Source: Polyangia bacterium
Lineage (GTDB): Bacteria; Myxococcota_A; Polyangia; Polyangiales; Polyangiaceae
Reading direction: 5' to 3'
NCBI GenBank assembly: GCA_030433055.1
Contig: JAUILJ010000053.1
Span: 1-16,518 of the forward strand
Length of the DNA stretch: 16,518 nucleotides
Positions 1-7,004 of this stretch are shown here, in pieces. The notes beneath the pieces were generated by a model. The model did no database searches, was not told the DNA's origin, and worked only from the letters and a program-made list of their open reading frames with translations. The position numbers were made by a program, and so were the translations under genes. The stretch's first letter is position 1. Every line of letters begins with the position of its first letter.

Positions 1-1
1 G

Positions 2-1921
2 CTACTCCGCGGCGGGGATCCCGAGACTGGGCCACGCATCCACCAGCTCTCGTGCGGTGGATATGCGCAGGGCAGCCGCGTCCAGCATCGCGTCGTCGAC
101 CACATCGCGCGCAGGGCCATCGGGGCCGAGGAGGCGCTGGAGCTCGAGCGGCGGACCAAAGCGTGCCCAGTACTCAGCCGCCTCCCGACGTTGGGCTCTG
201 GGCGCGGTTTGGTCCTTCAGTAGCTGCTCTCCCAGCGCCAGCGCCTGGGGTCGGCGCCCCGCGAGCATTGCCACGCGGAACTGAGTGCGCAGGAGGACCT
301 GGGCGTCGTCGGATTTGAAGTCTGGGGACTTGGTCAGTCCCTCGACCTTGCCCACGAGCTCCAGCGCCCGGCTGGCGGCTTCATAGCTCGGGTGCTTCTC
401 GAGGGCGCGCCCAAGCAATAGCCGCGCGTTGTCGAAGCGCAGCAGGTGCAGCTCCCCCAAGCCGGCATCGAGGCAGAACTTGGGTAGCTGAGGATACTCG
501 GCGCAGGCAGGGACCAGGATGCGCTGGGCGTCAGTGTAGCGCCCTTCCTGGGCCAGAGACGCAGCGAGGTTGAGGCTCGGCAGGTGCTCTCGGGTAGCGT
601 CGCGATTGGCGCGCTCGAAGATCGTCGCCGCACGTTCGTAGAGGCCGGCCCGATAGTAGACGTTGCCGAGTTCATTGGCGGGCAGGCCGATGGACTTCGG
701 CGTGGCGCGGTAGGCCTGGCTCCAGAGCTGGATCTCGCTGCACCAGTCTCCCACCCGCTGGGAGGTCGCGACGACGAACGAGAGCGTGAGCGCGCCGAGC
801 AGCGCGCCCTGGGTCCGAGGGGTAGTCGTGGCCAGCCAGACCTGGAGACAGGGCGCGCACAGCAGGCACAAGCCCAAGACGGGTAGGTACAGGAAGCGAT
901 CGGCAGCGACCACTCCCACGGCGATGGGGACGAGGTGCAGCACCAGACCGAGGCCACCGAGGCTGAGACACAGCCCAGTGATCAGCAGCGGACGCACGTT
1001 TCGAGATGCTCGGCGCAGCTGGTGCCGACCACGAACCAGCGCCACCAAGATGAGCGCGCAGCTGACGCCGCCCAGCACCTGCATGCCTTGTGAGACGGCC
1101 AGCAGGTCGCCGATCTGCAGCTCGGGCCGCCACGGAACCAACAACATCCGCGTGTAGTTCCCCAGCGCAGCCAGTGCGATCTTCACGCGCCCGAGGGCGC
1201 CGAAGTCGATGAGCGCCACCGACTCGGGCGCGGAGCTCAACGCTCGTTGCCGCAGGGCAATATAGATGGTGGCTGCTGCCAGCGGCATCGCGGCGTGCGC
1301 CATGCGGCTTCGGAGCCGCGTTCCGCGTTTGGAGGGAAAGAGCTCGAGGGCGACGATTGACGCCACGCCCACCACCGCTACCTCCTTGCAAAACAGCCCG
1401 AGCAGCAACGCGATCGAGGCGAGGGCGCCGCGGCGGAGGTTCCCCGGGCGATGGACCAGCAGCGCGGCCAGCACGAAGCTGCCGCTGAGCACGTCAGTTC
1501 GACCCGAGACCCAAGCGACGGCTTCGCTGAGGCGCGGGTGGAGCGCCCACACGCAGGTCATGAACAGTGCAACCAGCGGAGTGACCCGAAAGCGTCGCAT
1601 CAAGGCGTAGGCCAGCAGCGTGTTGAGCGCGTGGAAGAACAGGTTCGTGAGGTGGAAGCCCGCCGGGTTCTCGCCGTGGATGTGATGATCCAAGGCGAGG
1701 CTCAAGATCACCAGGGGCCGATAGTAGGCCCGCACGTCTCCTGACTCCGGAGACGACCAGAACGCGGAGCCGAAGTAGCTGCTCAGAGGCTGAAACGTGC
1801 TTACGGCGGGCGCCTCGAGCACCAAGTGCCGATCGTCCCAGACGAACGGCGCGCCCAGCGTCCGCACGTAGGCCACGATCACCAACAGCAGTGCCAACCA
1901 AGGTGCCCAACGCCGCAGCAT
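2..1921 (-). CDS. TMTC-like polytopic membrane protein (GT-C glycosyltransferase-like) with C-terminal TPRs
   Basis: A 639-aa protein, complete in the window (TAG at 2-4, ATG at 1919-1921). Roughly the first 400 residues are hydrophobic, with about nine to eleven membrane segments, and the last 220 or so are soluble. After the first helix comes PFVWDD (Asp29-Asp30), matching the acidic pair in the first outer loop of GT-C glycosyltransferases. Further segments match the eukaryotic TMTC O-mannosyltransferase pattern: YYRPLV, GFHLTNLFFHALN, SEAVAWVSGRTDVLS, a KE pair in a membrane helix and ADRFLYLP. Residues of about 415-525 contain three TPR-like helical pairs. Such bacterial proteins are usually annotated only as TPR proteins, so sugar transfer to secreted proteins is an inference. 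There is no clear SD before the ATG. The neighbouring genes give no clue to substrate. Confidence 0.8.
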   Translation of the reverse strand: MLRRWAPWLALLLVIVAYVRTLGAPFVWDDRHLVLEAPAVSTFQPLSSYFGSAFWSSPESGDVRAYYRPLVILSLALDHHIHGENPAGFHLTNLFFHALNTLLAYALMRRFRVTPLVALFMTCVWALHPRLSEAVAWVSGRTDVLSGSFVLAALLVHRPGNLRRGALASIALLLGLFCKEVAVVGVASIVALELFPSKRGTRLRSRMAHAAMPLAAATIYIALRQRALSSAPESVALIDFGALGRVKIALAALGNYTRMLLVPWRPELQIGDLLAVSQGMQVLGGVSCALILVALVRGRHQLRRASRNVRPLLITGLCLSLGGLGLVLHLVPIAVGVVAADRFLYLPVLGLCLLCAPCLQVWLATTTPRTQGALLGALTLSFVVATSQRVGDWCSEIQLWSQAYRATPKSIGLPANELGNVYYRAGLYERAATIFERANRDATREHLPSLNLAASLAQEGRYTDAQRILVPACAEYPQLPKFCLDAGLGELHLLRFDNARLLLGRALEKHPSYEAASRALELVGKVEGLTKSPDFKSDDAQVLLRTQFRVAMLAGRRPQALALGEQLLKDQTAPRAQRREAAEYWARFGPPLELQRLLGPDGPARDVVDDAMLDAAALRISTARELVDAWPSLGIPAAE

Positions 1922-2270
1922 TCAGTGCGCGAATCTCGCATGGCATGCGTGGATTCTCCAGCCGAACCAAGGAAATGGGCTCAAAACCCTGCTTTTACCG
2001 CGAGGATCAGGAATCGGAGTCGGCGACGTGCGGCTTTCGGGGCCATCCCTGGCCGGGGGGGATGGGCGAGACAGCTCACACCAGGAGGCGAGGCGCGACA
2101 CGGGTCGATCGTGGGTCGAAGCCACACCCGAGGCGAACGGGCCGCCACGGGTCGGGTCCGCTCCTGCCTGGGGCCGCCCTCAGCGTCCGCCACCTCGGCA
2201 CGTCGCTTGCTCCTACCTTCGGTCAAGGACGGCGCGTGCAGGCGCCGCCGAGACGAGGAGGAACGAAATC
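1922..2270. other. Intergenic spacer between divergent genes
   Basis: This 349-bp spacer separates the minus-strand membrane protein gene from the plus-strand 78-aa gene, so it should hold both promoters. I see no convincing -35/-10 pair in either direction, no tRNA and no T-tract terminator. The only structure noted is the dyad at 1937-1949. Short ORFs crossing it on both strands are rich in Arg, Pro and Ser, lack SD sites and look like GC-rich artefacts. Confidence 0.6.
1937..1949. promoter_or_regulatory. 13-bp dyad upstream of the TMTC-like gene
   Basis: CGCATG-g-CATGCG is a perfect 6+6 inverted repeat with a one-base centre. It lies about 16 bp before the start codon of the minus-strand membrane protein gene. 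It could be an operator or a small hairpin near the ribosome entry site. A dyad of this size can also occur by chance in GC-rich DNA. Confidence 0.2.
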
Positions 2271-2507
2271 ATGGCCCAACAAGCCTCAGAAACCCACGAA
2301 GCCACGGCGACGCCCTCTGGCGTAGATCCGGACACGCTGCGGCGCCTTGGGCGCCCCGGCGCCCAGCCCGCGGAGCGTCAGAGCCAGCCCCGCAAACAGG
2401 GGGGAGACAAGCTGAGCTCGACCTCAGCGAAGAGCACCGGCAAACCGGTCACCCGAGAGTCTCGAGCCGCGATCGAGCGCGCCGAGAACGAAGGCATGGT
2501 GCCCTGA
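2271..2507 (+). CDS. Small disordered hydrophilic protein (78 aa), unknown function
   Basis: The frame is open from 2028, but the ATG at 2271 is chosen because the purine-rich AGGAGGAACG lies just upstream (about 2257-2266), a good SD. The 78-aa product has no Cys, no Trp, no hydrophobic core and no signal peptide. It is rich in Gln, Ser, Thr, Pro and charged residues, for example LRRLGRPGAQPAERQSQPRK, and ends in an acidic/basic helix-prone stretch (RESRAAIERAENEG). It is probably intrinsically disordered. It converges on the TetR gene with a 67-bp gap. I do not recognise a family. The SD and the contrast with the spacer argue that it is expressed, but a spurious ORF cannot be excluded. Confidence 0.6.
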   Translation: MAQQASETHEATATPSGVDPDTLRRLGRPGAQPAERQSQPRKQGGDKLSSTSAKSTGKPVTRESRAAIERAENEGMVP

Positions 2508-2574
2508 CCCCCGTTGCATCCGGCCGTTCGCTGGAAAAATGCCACGGGGAAATATTGGGGGCGAGGGTGCGGTG

Positions 2575-3231
2575 CTAGATCAGCTCGCAGAGTTGATCGA
2601 GCAGCGCCTCTTCGCTCACCGCGAGCGCTTCTGCCTCGCCCAGCGCGATGCTGTCCGCCACACGCTCGAAGGCGAGCAAGATGAAGAGCGCCCGCGCGCG
2701 CGTACCCTCGCAGCCGAGCAGGGGAACCAGCCAGTCGAGCTGCCGTGCGCGAGAGGCCGCCCGGAAGGCGGCGACCTCGGGATCGCTGGCGATCAGTCCC
2801 AGCAGGCTGGCCCTGAGCCCCGCCCAGCGTCGATGGTGACCCACGATCGCCCGAACCAGGGTGCGTTTTCGTGTGGAAGCAAGCGCGCGTCCCCGGGGCG
2901 CGCCCGGTTCGAAATGGGAAAACACGTCGGCCCACTCGGCCTCCACCCAGCGCTCGTAGGTGGCGAGAAACAGCGCCCGCTTGTCCTGAAAGTAGCGGTA
3001 GCAAGTCGCTGGTGCGAAGCCGGCCTCGCGGGCGATGCGGTTCGTGTCGGTCCCAAAGTAGCCATCGCGATCGAAGGCTCGTGCCGCGGCTGCGAGGAGA
3101 AGCTCGCGGGTGCGCTCCGGATCGCGTGAGCGCGGGGTACGCCGCGGAGGAGCCTTGGGGGGCGCGATCGCCGCGCGCCGTACAGCCGCTGGTGCGTTTC
3201 TGGGCTTGACCACAAGTGATGTATACATCAT
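2575..3231 (-). CDS. TetR/AcrR-family transcriptional regulator
   Basis: A 218-aa protein with a basic, Pro/Arg-rich N-terminal tail (about 1-36), then the TetR DNA-binding domain. Helix 1 is at about 38-55 (RTRELLLAAAARAF), followed by the helix-turn-helix at about 57-90, including NRIAREAGFAPATCYRYFQDKRALF, which fits the family consensus IA.xAG...xxxYxYFxxKxxL. Residues 90-218 are helical and form the variable ligand-binding and dimerisation domain. The ATG at 3231 lies inside the left dyad of the divergent promoter region and has no SD. A GTG at 3213 (residue 7) is an alternative start, and a leaderless transcript is possible. The divergent hydrolase is the obvious target gene, with repression relieved by its substrate or a related compound. 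That role is inferred from layout. Confidence 0.9.
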   Translation of the reverse strand: MMYTSLVVKPRNAPAAVRRAAIAPPKAPPRRTPRSRDPERTRELLLAAAARAFDRDGYFGTDTNRIAREAGFAPATCYRYFQDKRALFLATYERWVEAEWADVFSHFEPGAPRGRALASTRKRTLVRAIVGHHRRWAGLRASLLGLIASDPEVAAFRAASRARQLDWLVPLLGCEGTRARALFILLAFERVADSIALGEAEALAVSEEALLDQLCELI

Positions 3232-3233
3232 TT
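3214..3233. promoter_or_regulatory. Putative TetR operator, left copy
   Basis: The 20-bp site reads AAGTGATGTATACATCATTT. Its core TGATGTATACATCA (3217-3230) is a perfect 14-bp palindrome. It covers the first codons of the TetR gene and is repeated 22 bp to the right with 17 of 20 bases identical. Size and symmetry suit a TetR-family dimer; that the neighbouring regulator binds here is inferred. Confidence 0.75.
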
Positions 3234-3235
3234 AC

Positions 3236-3255
3236 AAGTGATGAGCACATCATTT
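3236..3255. promoter_or_regulatory. Putative TetR operator, right copy
   Basis: The site reads AAGTGATGAGCACATCATTT. Both half-sites (AAGTGATG and CATCATTT) are identical to the left copy; only the central four bases differ (AGCA instead of TATA). The start-to-start distance of 22 bp is close to two helical turns, so two dimers could bind the same face of the DNA. The copy overlaps the earliest possible hydrolase starts (GTG 3238, ATG 3241), which makes those starts less likely. Confidence 0.75.
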
Positions 3256-3386
3256 GTAACCCAGCGTCGGGGCCATGCAGCGCCGCCACTGGATGGCGCC
3301 CCGGGCCGTGGCGGCAGCCCAGGCGCGGCGATCGGCGACGCAGGCGGAGGGGACGCCTGGCGTCCGGGGCGCGCTCGCTGTGAAGT

Positions 3387-3393
3387 GGAGGAG
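3387..3393 (+). promoter_or_regulatory. Shine-Dalgarno site that decides the hydrolase start
   Basis: GGAGGAG at 3387-3393 lies six bases before the in-frame GTG at 3400. It is the best ribosome binding site anywhere in this ORF. The earlier in-frame starts at 3238 and 3241 have no comparable site. Confidence 0.6.
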
Positions 3394-3399
3394 TTGAGC

Positions 3400-4206
3400 G
3401 TGGAGCTGGCGTATCGGGAGCTAGGGCCTGCGGACGCTTCGCTGACGCTGTTGTGCCTCCACGCCGTCGGGCACGATCAAGCGGACTACGCCACGCTGGC
3501 CGCGCTCGGGGCGGGCCACCGCGTGCTGAGCCTCGACTGGCCCGGCCACGGGGGCTCGGGTACAGACAGCTTGCCAGCGAGCCCAGAGCGCTACGCCCGG
3601 CTGTGCGAGGCCTTCGTTCTGGCCCTGGAAGGATCCGTGGGGCAACGGAAGTACGTCGTGCTCGGCAACTCGATCGGTGGGGCCGTGGCCTTGTTGCTTG
3701 CGACTCGCTCGAGGCTTGCTCCTCGCCTCGCCGGGTTGGTCCTGATCGACGCAGGCGGGCTCATGCCCATGGGCGTTGCCGCGCGTGGGTTCTGTCGAGC
3801 CCTCGCGTGGGCATATCGCAGCGCGAGCCGCGGTGGACTCGCCGCCCGGTTGCTCCCCTGGTGGTACCGGCGCATGTATCGTCGCCTGTTGGTCACTGCC
3901 GAAGCCTCCGAGCGCCGCGAGGCAATCGTCGCGGTCGGGCTCCAGCGTGCCGCCGTGCTGAGCCAGGCCTGGCAGAGCTTCGTGTCACCTCAAGCCTCGG
4001 TGATCGAACGCTGCGCCGAGGTGCGAGTGCCGACGCTGGTCTGCTGGGCGCGCTCGGATCCCTTCAACTCACTGCGCGCGTCGCTGCCCGCCATCGAGCG
4101 ACTGCCACAGGGGCGCCTGGAGGTCTTCGAGGGCGGCCACGCACCTCACGTGGAGCAGCCCGAGCGTTTCCGGGAGGTTCTCCTGGACTACCTCAGCGCG
4201 CTGTAG
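3400..4206 (+). CDS. Alpha/beta-fold hydrolase
   Basis: With the GTG at 3400 the product is 268 aa, typical for single-domain alpha/beta hydrolases, and begins MELAYRELGP, the usual first strand. Starting at 3238 or 3241 would add 53-54 residues of Gly/Ala/Arg-rich sequence with no fold resemblance. The triad is visible: nucleophile Ser91 in GNSIG, acid Asp220 in CWARSDPFN and His247 in EGGHAPHVEQPERF. LHAVGHDQ near residue 20 is the oxyanion-hole loop and DWPGHGGSG is the conserved segment after strand 4. A cap segment (about 125-195) is rich in Arg and Trp. No signal peptide is present, so it should be cytoplasmic. It belongs to the large MhpC/BphD-like esterase, lactonase and C-C hydrolase group; the substrate cannot be read from sequence. 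It is divergent from the TetR gene, which probably controls it. Confidence 0.88.
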   Translation: MELAYRELGPADASLTLLCLHAVGHDQADYATLAALGAGHRVLSLDWPGHGGSGTDSLPASPERYARLCEAFVLALEGSVGQRKYVVLGNSIGGAVALLLATRSRLAPRLAGLVLIDAGGLMPMGVAARGFCRALAWAYRSASRGGLAARLLPWWYRRMYRRLLVTAEASERREAIVAVGLQRAAVLSQAWQSFVSPQASVIERCAEVRVPTLVCWARSDPFNSLRASLPAIERLPQGRLEVFEGGHAPHVEQPERFREVLLDYLSAL

Positions 4207-4218
4207 GGCCGCAGCCTC

Positions 4219-4234
4219 AGCCCCCGGGCTTTTT
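4219..4234 (+). terminator. Possible intrinsic terminator after the hydrolase gene
   Basis: Twelve bases after the hydrolase stop, AGCC-cccg-GGCT is followed at once by a T-run (4230-4234). An alternative pairing of the same stretch joins CCCCC (4221-4225) with GGGGG (4235-4239). The stem is short, so the call is tentative. Its place between two convergent genes fits. Confidence 0.35.
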
Positions 4235-4260
4235 GGGGGAGAGACGCGGCGTAACCCGAC

Positions 4261-5721
4261 TCAGCCGACGGTGCGCAGACTTATTCTCCGACCATCGCTC
4301 GATCGGTGGCTCAGCGCGCTTCGCTGCACCTCACCCCCGGCCAGGGGCGCGGAGTCCTCGGCTACCTCCGCGAGTAGGTCGTAGTCGGTCACCTGGGTGA
4401 CGCGCGCGCGGTGGATCTCCCCCGGGGCGACCTCACCACCAGAGATGAAGACGGAGCCGTCGATCTCCGGCGCTTGCCCCCGGTGGCGGCCCACCATCAC
4501 CAGCTCGTGCTCTTCGCTGGGGCCCTCGACCAGCACTTCGAGCTCCTTGCCGAGCAGCGCGCGGTTCTTCTTGCGGCTGATTTTGCGCTGGATAGCCATC
4601 AGCCGGCGCGCGCGGTCATAGGAGACGCGAGGCGGAACCTTACCTTCGAGGTGATACGAGTGGCTGGTGCTCTCGTCGCTGTAGCGGAAGACACCAACCC
4701 GGTCGAACTCCGCCCAGCTCACGAACTCGCACAGCTCGTCGAACTCCTCCTGGGTCTCCCCCGGATGCCCGACGATAAATGCCGTGCGGAAAGTGAGGTT
4801 GGGTACCTGCTTGCGCATGCGCTCCACGAGTTCGCGCAGGCGCGCGCCACCATGCCCGCGGCGCATGCGGCGCAGCATGCCATCGGCCGCGTGTTGTAGC
4901 GGCATGTCCACATAGGGCAGCACCCTTGGGTGAGAGCCGAGCAAGTCGAGCAAGTCGTCGCCGAGCTTCTCTGGGTAGAGGTAGAACAAGCGGACCCAGC
5001 GGATCCCCGGCACGTCGGCGACACGCTCGACGAGTTTCCGTAGGGCAGAGGCGTCGAAGCGCTTTCCGGTGACCCCGGTCTCGATCTTCTGGGTGCTCAG
5101 GTCGCGGCCATAGCTCACGGTGTCCTGGCTCACCAGGTTCACCTCGAGCACTCCCGCCGCAGCCAGCTGCTCCACCTCGCGCACGACGTCGTCCGCCGTG
5201 CGCGATCGCTGCTTGCCACGCAGATCCGGGATCACGCAGAACGAACACTTGCGGTTGCAGCCCTCGGCGAGCTTCACGTAGGCGCTCGCGCCGCGGGTGC
5301 TGATGACTCGGGGATCTCCGGCCTGGACGACCCAATCCGCGGGTTGACCGACCAGCATGCGATCAGCGCCTCCCTTGAGCACCCGCTCGAGCTTCAGCAT
5401 GTCGCTGGAGCCCAGCACGTGATCGACCTCTGGCAGGCCGTCGGCGATCTCGTCGGGGTGGCGTTGGCTCAAGCACCCCGCGACCACCAGCCGCTCGCAG
5501 CGCCCGCTCTGCTTGAAGCGCGCCATCTCGAGGATGGTGTCGATGGACTCCTGCTTGGCCGCGTCGATGAAGCCGCAGGTGTTGACGACGATCACCGACG
5601 CCGCGTCGGGATCCTCGGTGTGGGTGTAACCGGCGCGCTGTGCGACGCCCAACATCACCTCGCTGTCGACGCGATTCTTGGGGCAGCCGAGGCTGACGAA
5701 ATGGATGGTGGGAGTCTTCAC
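4261..5721 (-). CDS. rimO: Ribosomal protein S12 methylthiotransferase RimO
   Basis: Radical-SAM enzyme that adds a methylthio group to the conserved Asp of ribosomal protein S12 (Asp88/89 in E. coli). The 486-aa protein has three domains. The N-terminal MTTase domain carries the auxiliary Fe-S cluster ligands Cys13 (FVSLGCPKNRVDSE), Cys49 (NTCGF) and Cys83 (AGCLSQ). The radical-SAM domain has CxxxCxxC at Cys155, Cys159 and Cys162 (GCNRKCSFCVIPDLRGKQRSR is RimO-like rather than MiaB-like). A TRAM domain follows at about 390-453. The start is a GTG at 5721 with no SD, chosen because the family N-terminus lies there and no upstream in-frame start exists. About 33 polar residues follow TRAM, an extension beyond the usual length (E. 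coli RimO is 441 aa). It lies 113 bp downstream of carA in the same direction and could be co-transcribed. Confidence 0.95.
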   Translation of the reverse strand: MKTPTIHFVSLGCPKNRVDSEVMLGVAQRAGYTHTEDPDAASVIVVNTCGFIDAAKQESIDTILEMARFKQSGRCERLVVAGCLSQRHPDEIADGLPEVDHVLGSSDMLKLERVLKGGADRMLVGQPADWVVQAGDPRVISTRGASAYVKLAEGCNRKCSFCVIPDLRGKQRSRTADDVVREVEQLAAAGVLEVNLVSQDTVSYGRDLSTQKIETGVTGKRFDASALRKLVERVADVPGIRWVRLFYLYPEKLGDDLLDLLGSHPRVLPYVDMPLQHAADGMLRRMRRGHGGARLRELVERMRKQVPNLTFRTAFIVGHPGETQEEFDELCEFVSWAEFDRVGVFRYSDESTSHSYHLEGKVPPRVSYDRARRLMAIQRKISRKKNRALLGKELEVLVEGPSEEHELVMVGRHRGQAPEIDGSVFISGGEVAPGEIHRARVTQVTDYDLLAEVAEDSAPLAGGEVQRSALSHRSSDGRRISLRTVG

Positions 5722-5834
5722 GGGGCACTCAGCTGGACGAGCTCGACGCGAGCCGCACGACGGGGCGCCTCGTTTAGCTCAAGCGGCGTGGGCCCGCCAG
5801 CCGAGGGTTGCTCAGCGAGCTGTTCGTGGCTTGC

Positions 5835-7004
5835 TCAAACGCCGCGCATCGAGTCGATGAAGCGGTCGAACAGGTACATCGAGTCGTGGGGGCCCGCTGC
5901 GCTCTCGGGGTGATACTGGACGCTGAACGCGTTGGCATCGAGCGCGGCGAGGCCCTCGCTGGTGCCATCGTTGAGGTGCAAATGGGTCGTCTTGGCCAGC
6001 TCGCCGATGGAGTCCACGTCGACCACGAAGCCATGGTTCTGACTGGTGATTTCGATACGTGAGGTCGCCAGATCTTTCACGGGTTGGTTCAGGCCACGGT
6101 GGCCGAACTTCAGCTTGTAGGTCTTGGCGCCCAGGGCCAGAGCCAGCAGCTGATGACCCAGGCAGATCCCGAAGATGGGCTTCTTGCCCAGCAGATCCTT
6201 GATGCTCTGCACGGCATAGTCGACGGCTGCGGGATCGCCGGGACCGTTGCTCAAGAAGATGCCATCGGGGTTGAGCGCCAATACATCGGCCGCCGAAGTG
6301 GAGGCCGGCACGGCGGTCACCTTGCAACCGGAGTCCACCAAGCAGCGCAGGATGTTCTTCTTGGCGCCGTAGTCGTACGCGACGACGTGGAACTCCGCGC
6401 CACGGGGCTTGACCTGATCGGGGCGGTACAGGTCCGCGAACTGAAACGGCACCGCCCACTGGGTGCGGCCCTGCGTGAACTCGTAGCGCTCCTTGGGCGT
6501 CACGCGGCTCACCAGATCGAGGCCTGCCATGCTGGGCGCAGCCTTGGCACGGTCAACCAACGTGTCCGGGGACTCGGTGCCGATGGCGCCGTTCTGGGCG
6601 CCCTTGTCGCGAATCAAGCGCGTGAGACGCCGGGTGTCGACGCCGCCGATGCCGACGATCTTGTGCTGCTGCAGGTAGTCTTCGAGAGGTTGTTCCGCGC
6701 GGTAATTCGAGGTGTTGGGGCTGGGGTCCCGCACGATGAAGCCCGCGACTTGCGGCTTGCCGTCGACGCTCTCCGGATCGTCCGTGTTGACCCCGGTGTT
6801 GCCGATTTGCGGAGCGGTCATGGTGACGAGCTGGCCGGAGTAGGATGGATCGGTGAGGATCTCCTGGTAGCCGGTCATGCCGGTCGTGAAGACGACTTCG
6901 CCCGTGGTCGCGCCGTCGGCGCCCCACGCGAAGCCTTCGAACACGGTGCCATCCGCCAGGGCTAGGTGGGCCTTGCGTCGGGTTTTTCCGGCGCTGGATG
7001 TCAT
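5835..7004 (-). CDS. carA: Carbamoyl-phosphate synthase small (glutaminase) subunit
   Basis: Hydrolyses glutamine and channels ammonia to CarB for carbamoyl phosphate, the precursor of pyrimidines and arginine. The 389-aa length is normal. The N-terminal CPSase domain (about 8-145) includes TGMTGYQEILTDPSYSGQ and GVDTRRLTR. The class I glutamine amidotransferase domain (about 205-385) has nucleophile Cys281 in GICLGHQLLALALG, with His365 and Glu367 in QYHPE completing the triad; SNGPGDP and NHGF are also present. The ATG at 7004 overlaps the pyrC stop in ATGA, and AGGAG lies seven bases upstream inside the last pyrC codons, so translational coupling is likely. CarB is not in this window. Confidence 0.97.
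   Translation of the reverse strand: MTSSAGKTRRKAHLALADGTVFEGFAWGADGATTGEVVFTTGMTGYQEILTDPSYSGQLVTMTAPQIGNTGVNTDDPESVDGKPQVAGFIVRDPSPNTSNYRAEQPLEDYLQQHKIVGIGGVDTRRLTRLIRDKGAQNGAIGTESPDTLVDRAKAAPSMAGLDLVSRVTPKERYEFTQGRTQWAVPFQFADLYRPDQVKPRGAEFHVVAYDYGAKKNILRCLVDSGCKVTAVPASTSAADVLALNPDGIFLSNGPGDPAAVDYAVQSIKDLLGKKPIFGICLGHQLLALALGAKTYKLKFGHRGLNQPVKDLATSRIEITSQNHGFVVDVDSIGELAKTTHLHLNDGTSEGLAALDANAFSVQYHPESAAGPHDSMYLFDRFIDSMRGV

Noticed and set aside
1922..2270. Possible tRNA or small RNA in the spacer
   Set aside because: I found no T-loop consensus (GTTCRANNC), no cloverleaf arms and no T-run terminator.
3453..4400. Plus-strand frame of 315 codons overlapping the hydrolase in another frame
   Set aside because: It is Arg/Pro-rich and runs into rimO on the opposite strand; the hydrolase frame carries the intact catalytic triad.
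5344..5913. Open frame of 189 codons antisense to rimO and the rimO-carA gap
   Set aside because: It lies opposite the conserved RimO N-terminus and has no domain signature or SD.
6084..6965. Open frame of 293 codons antisense to carA
   Set aside because: CarA on the other strand has all catalytic residues; the antisense frame is a GC-rich shadow without family features.
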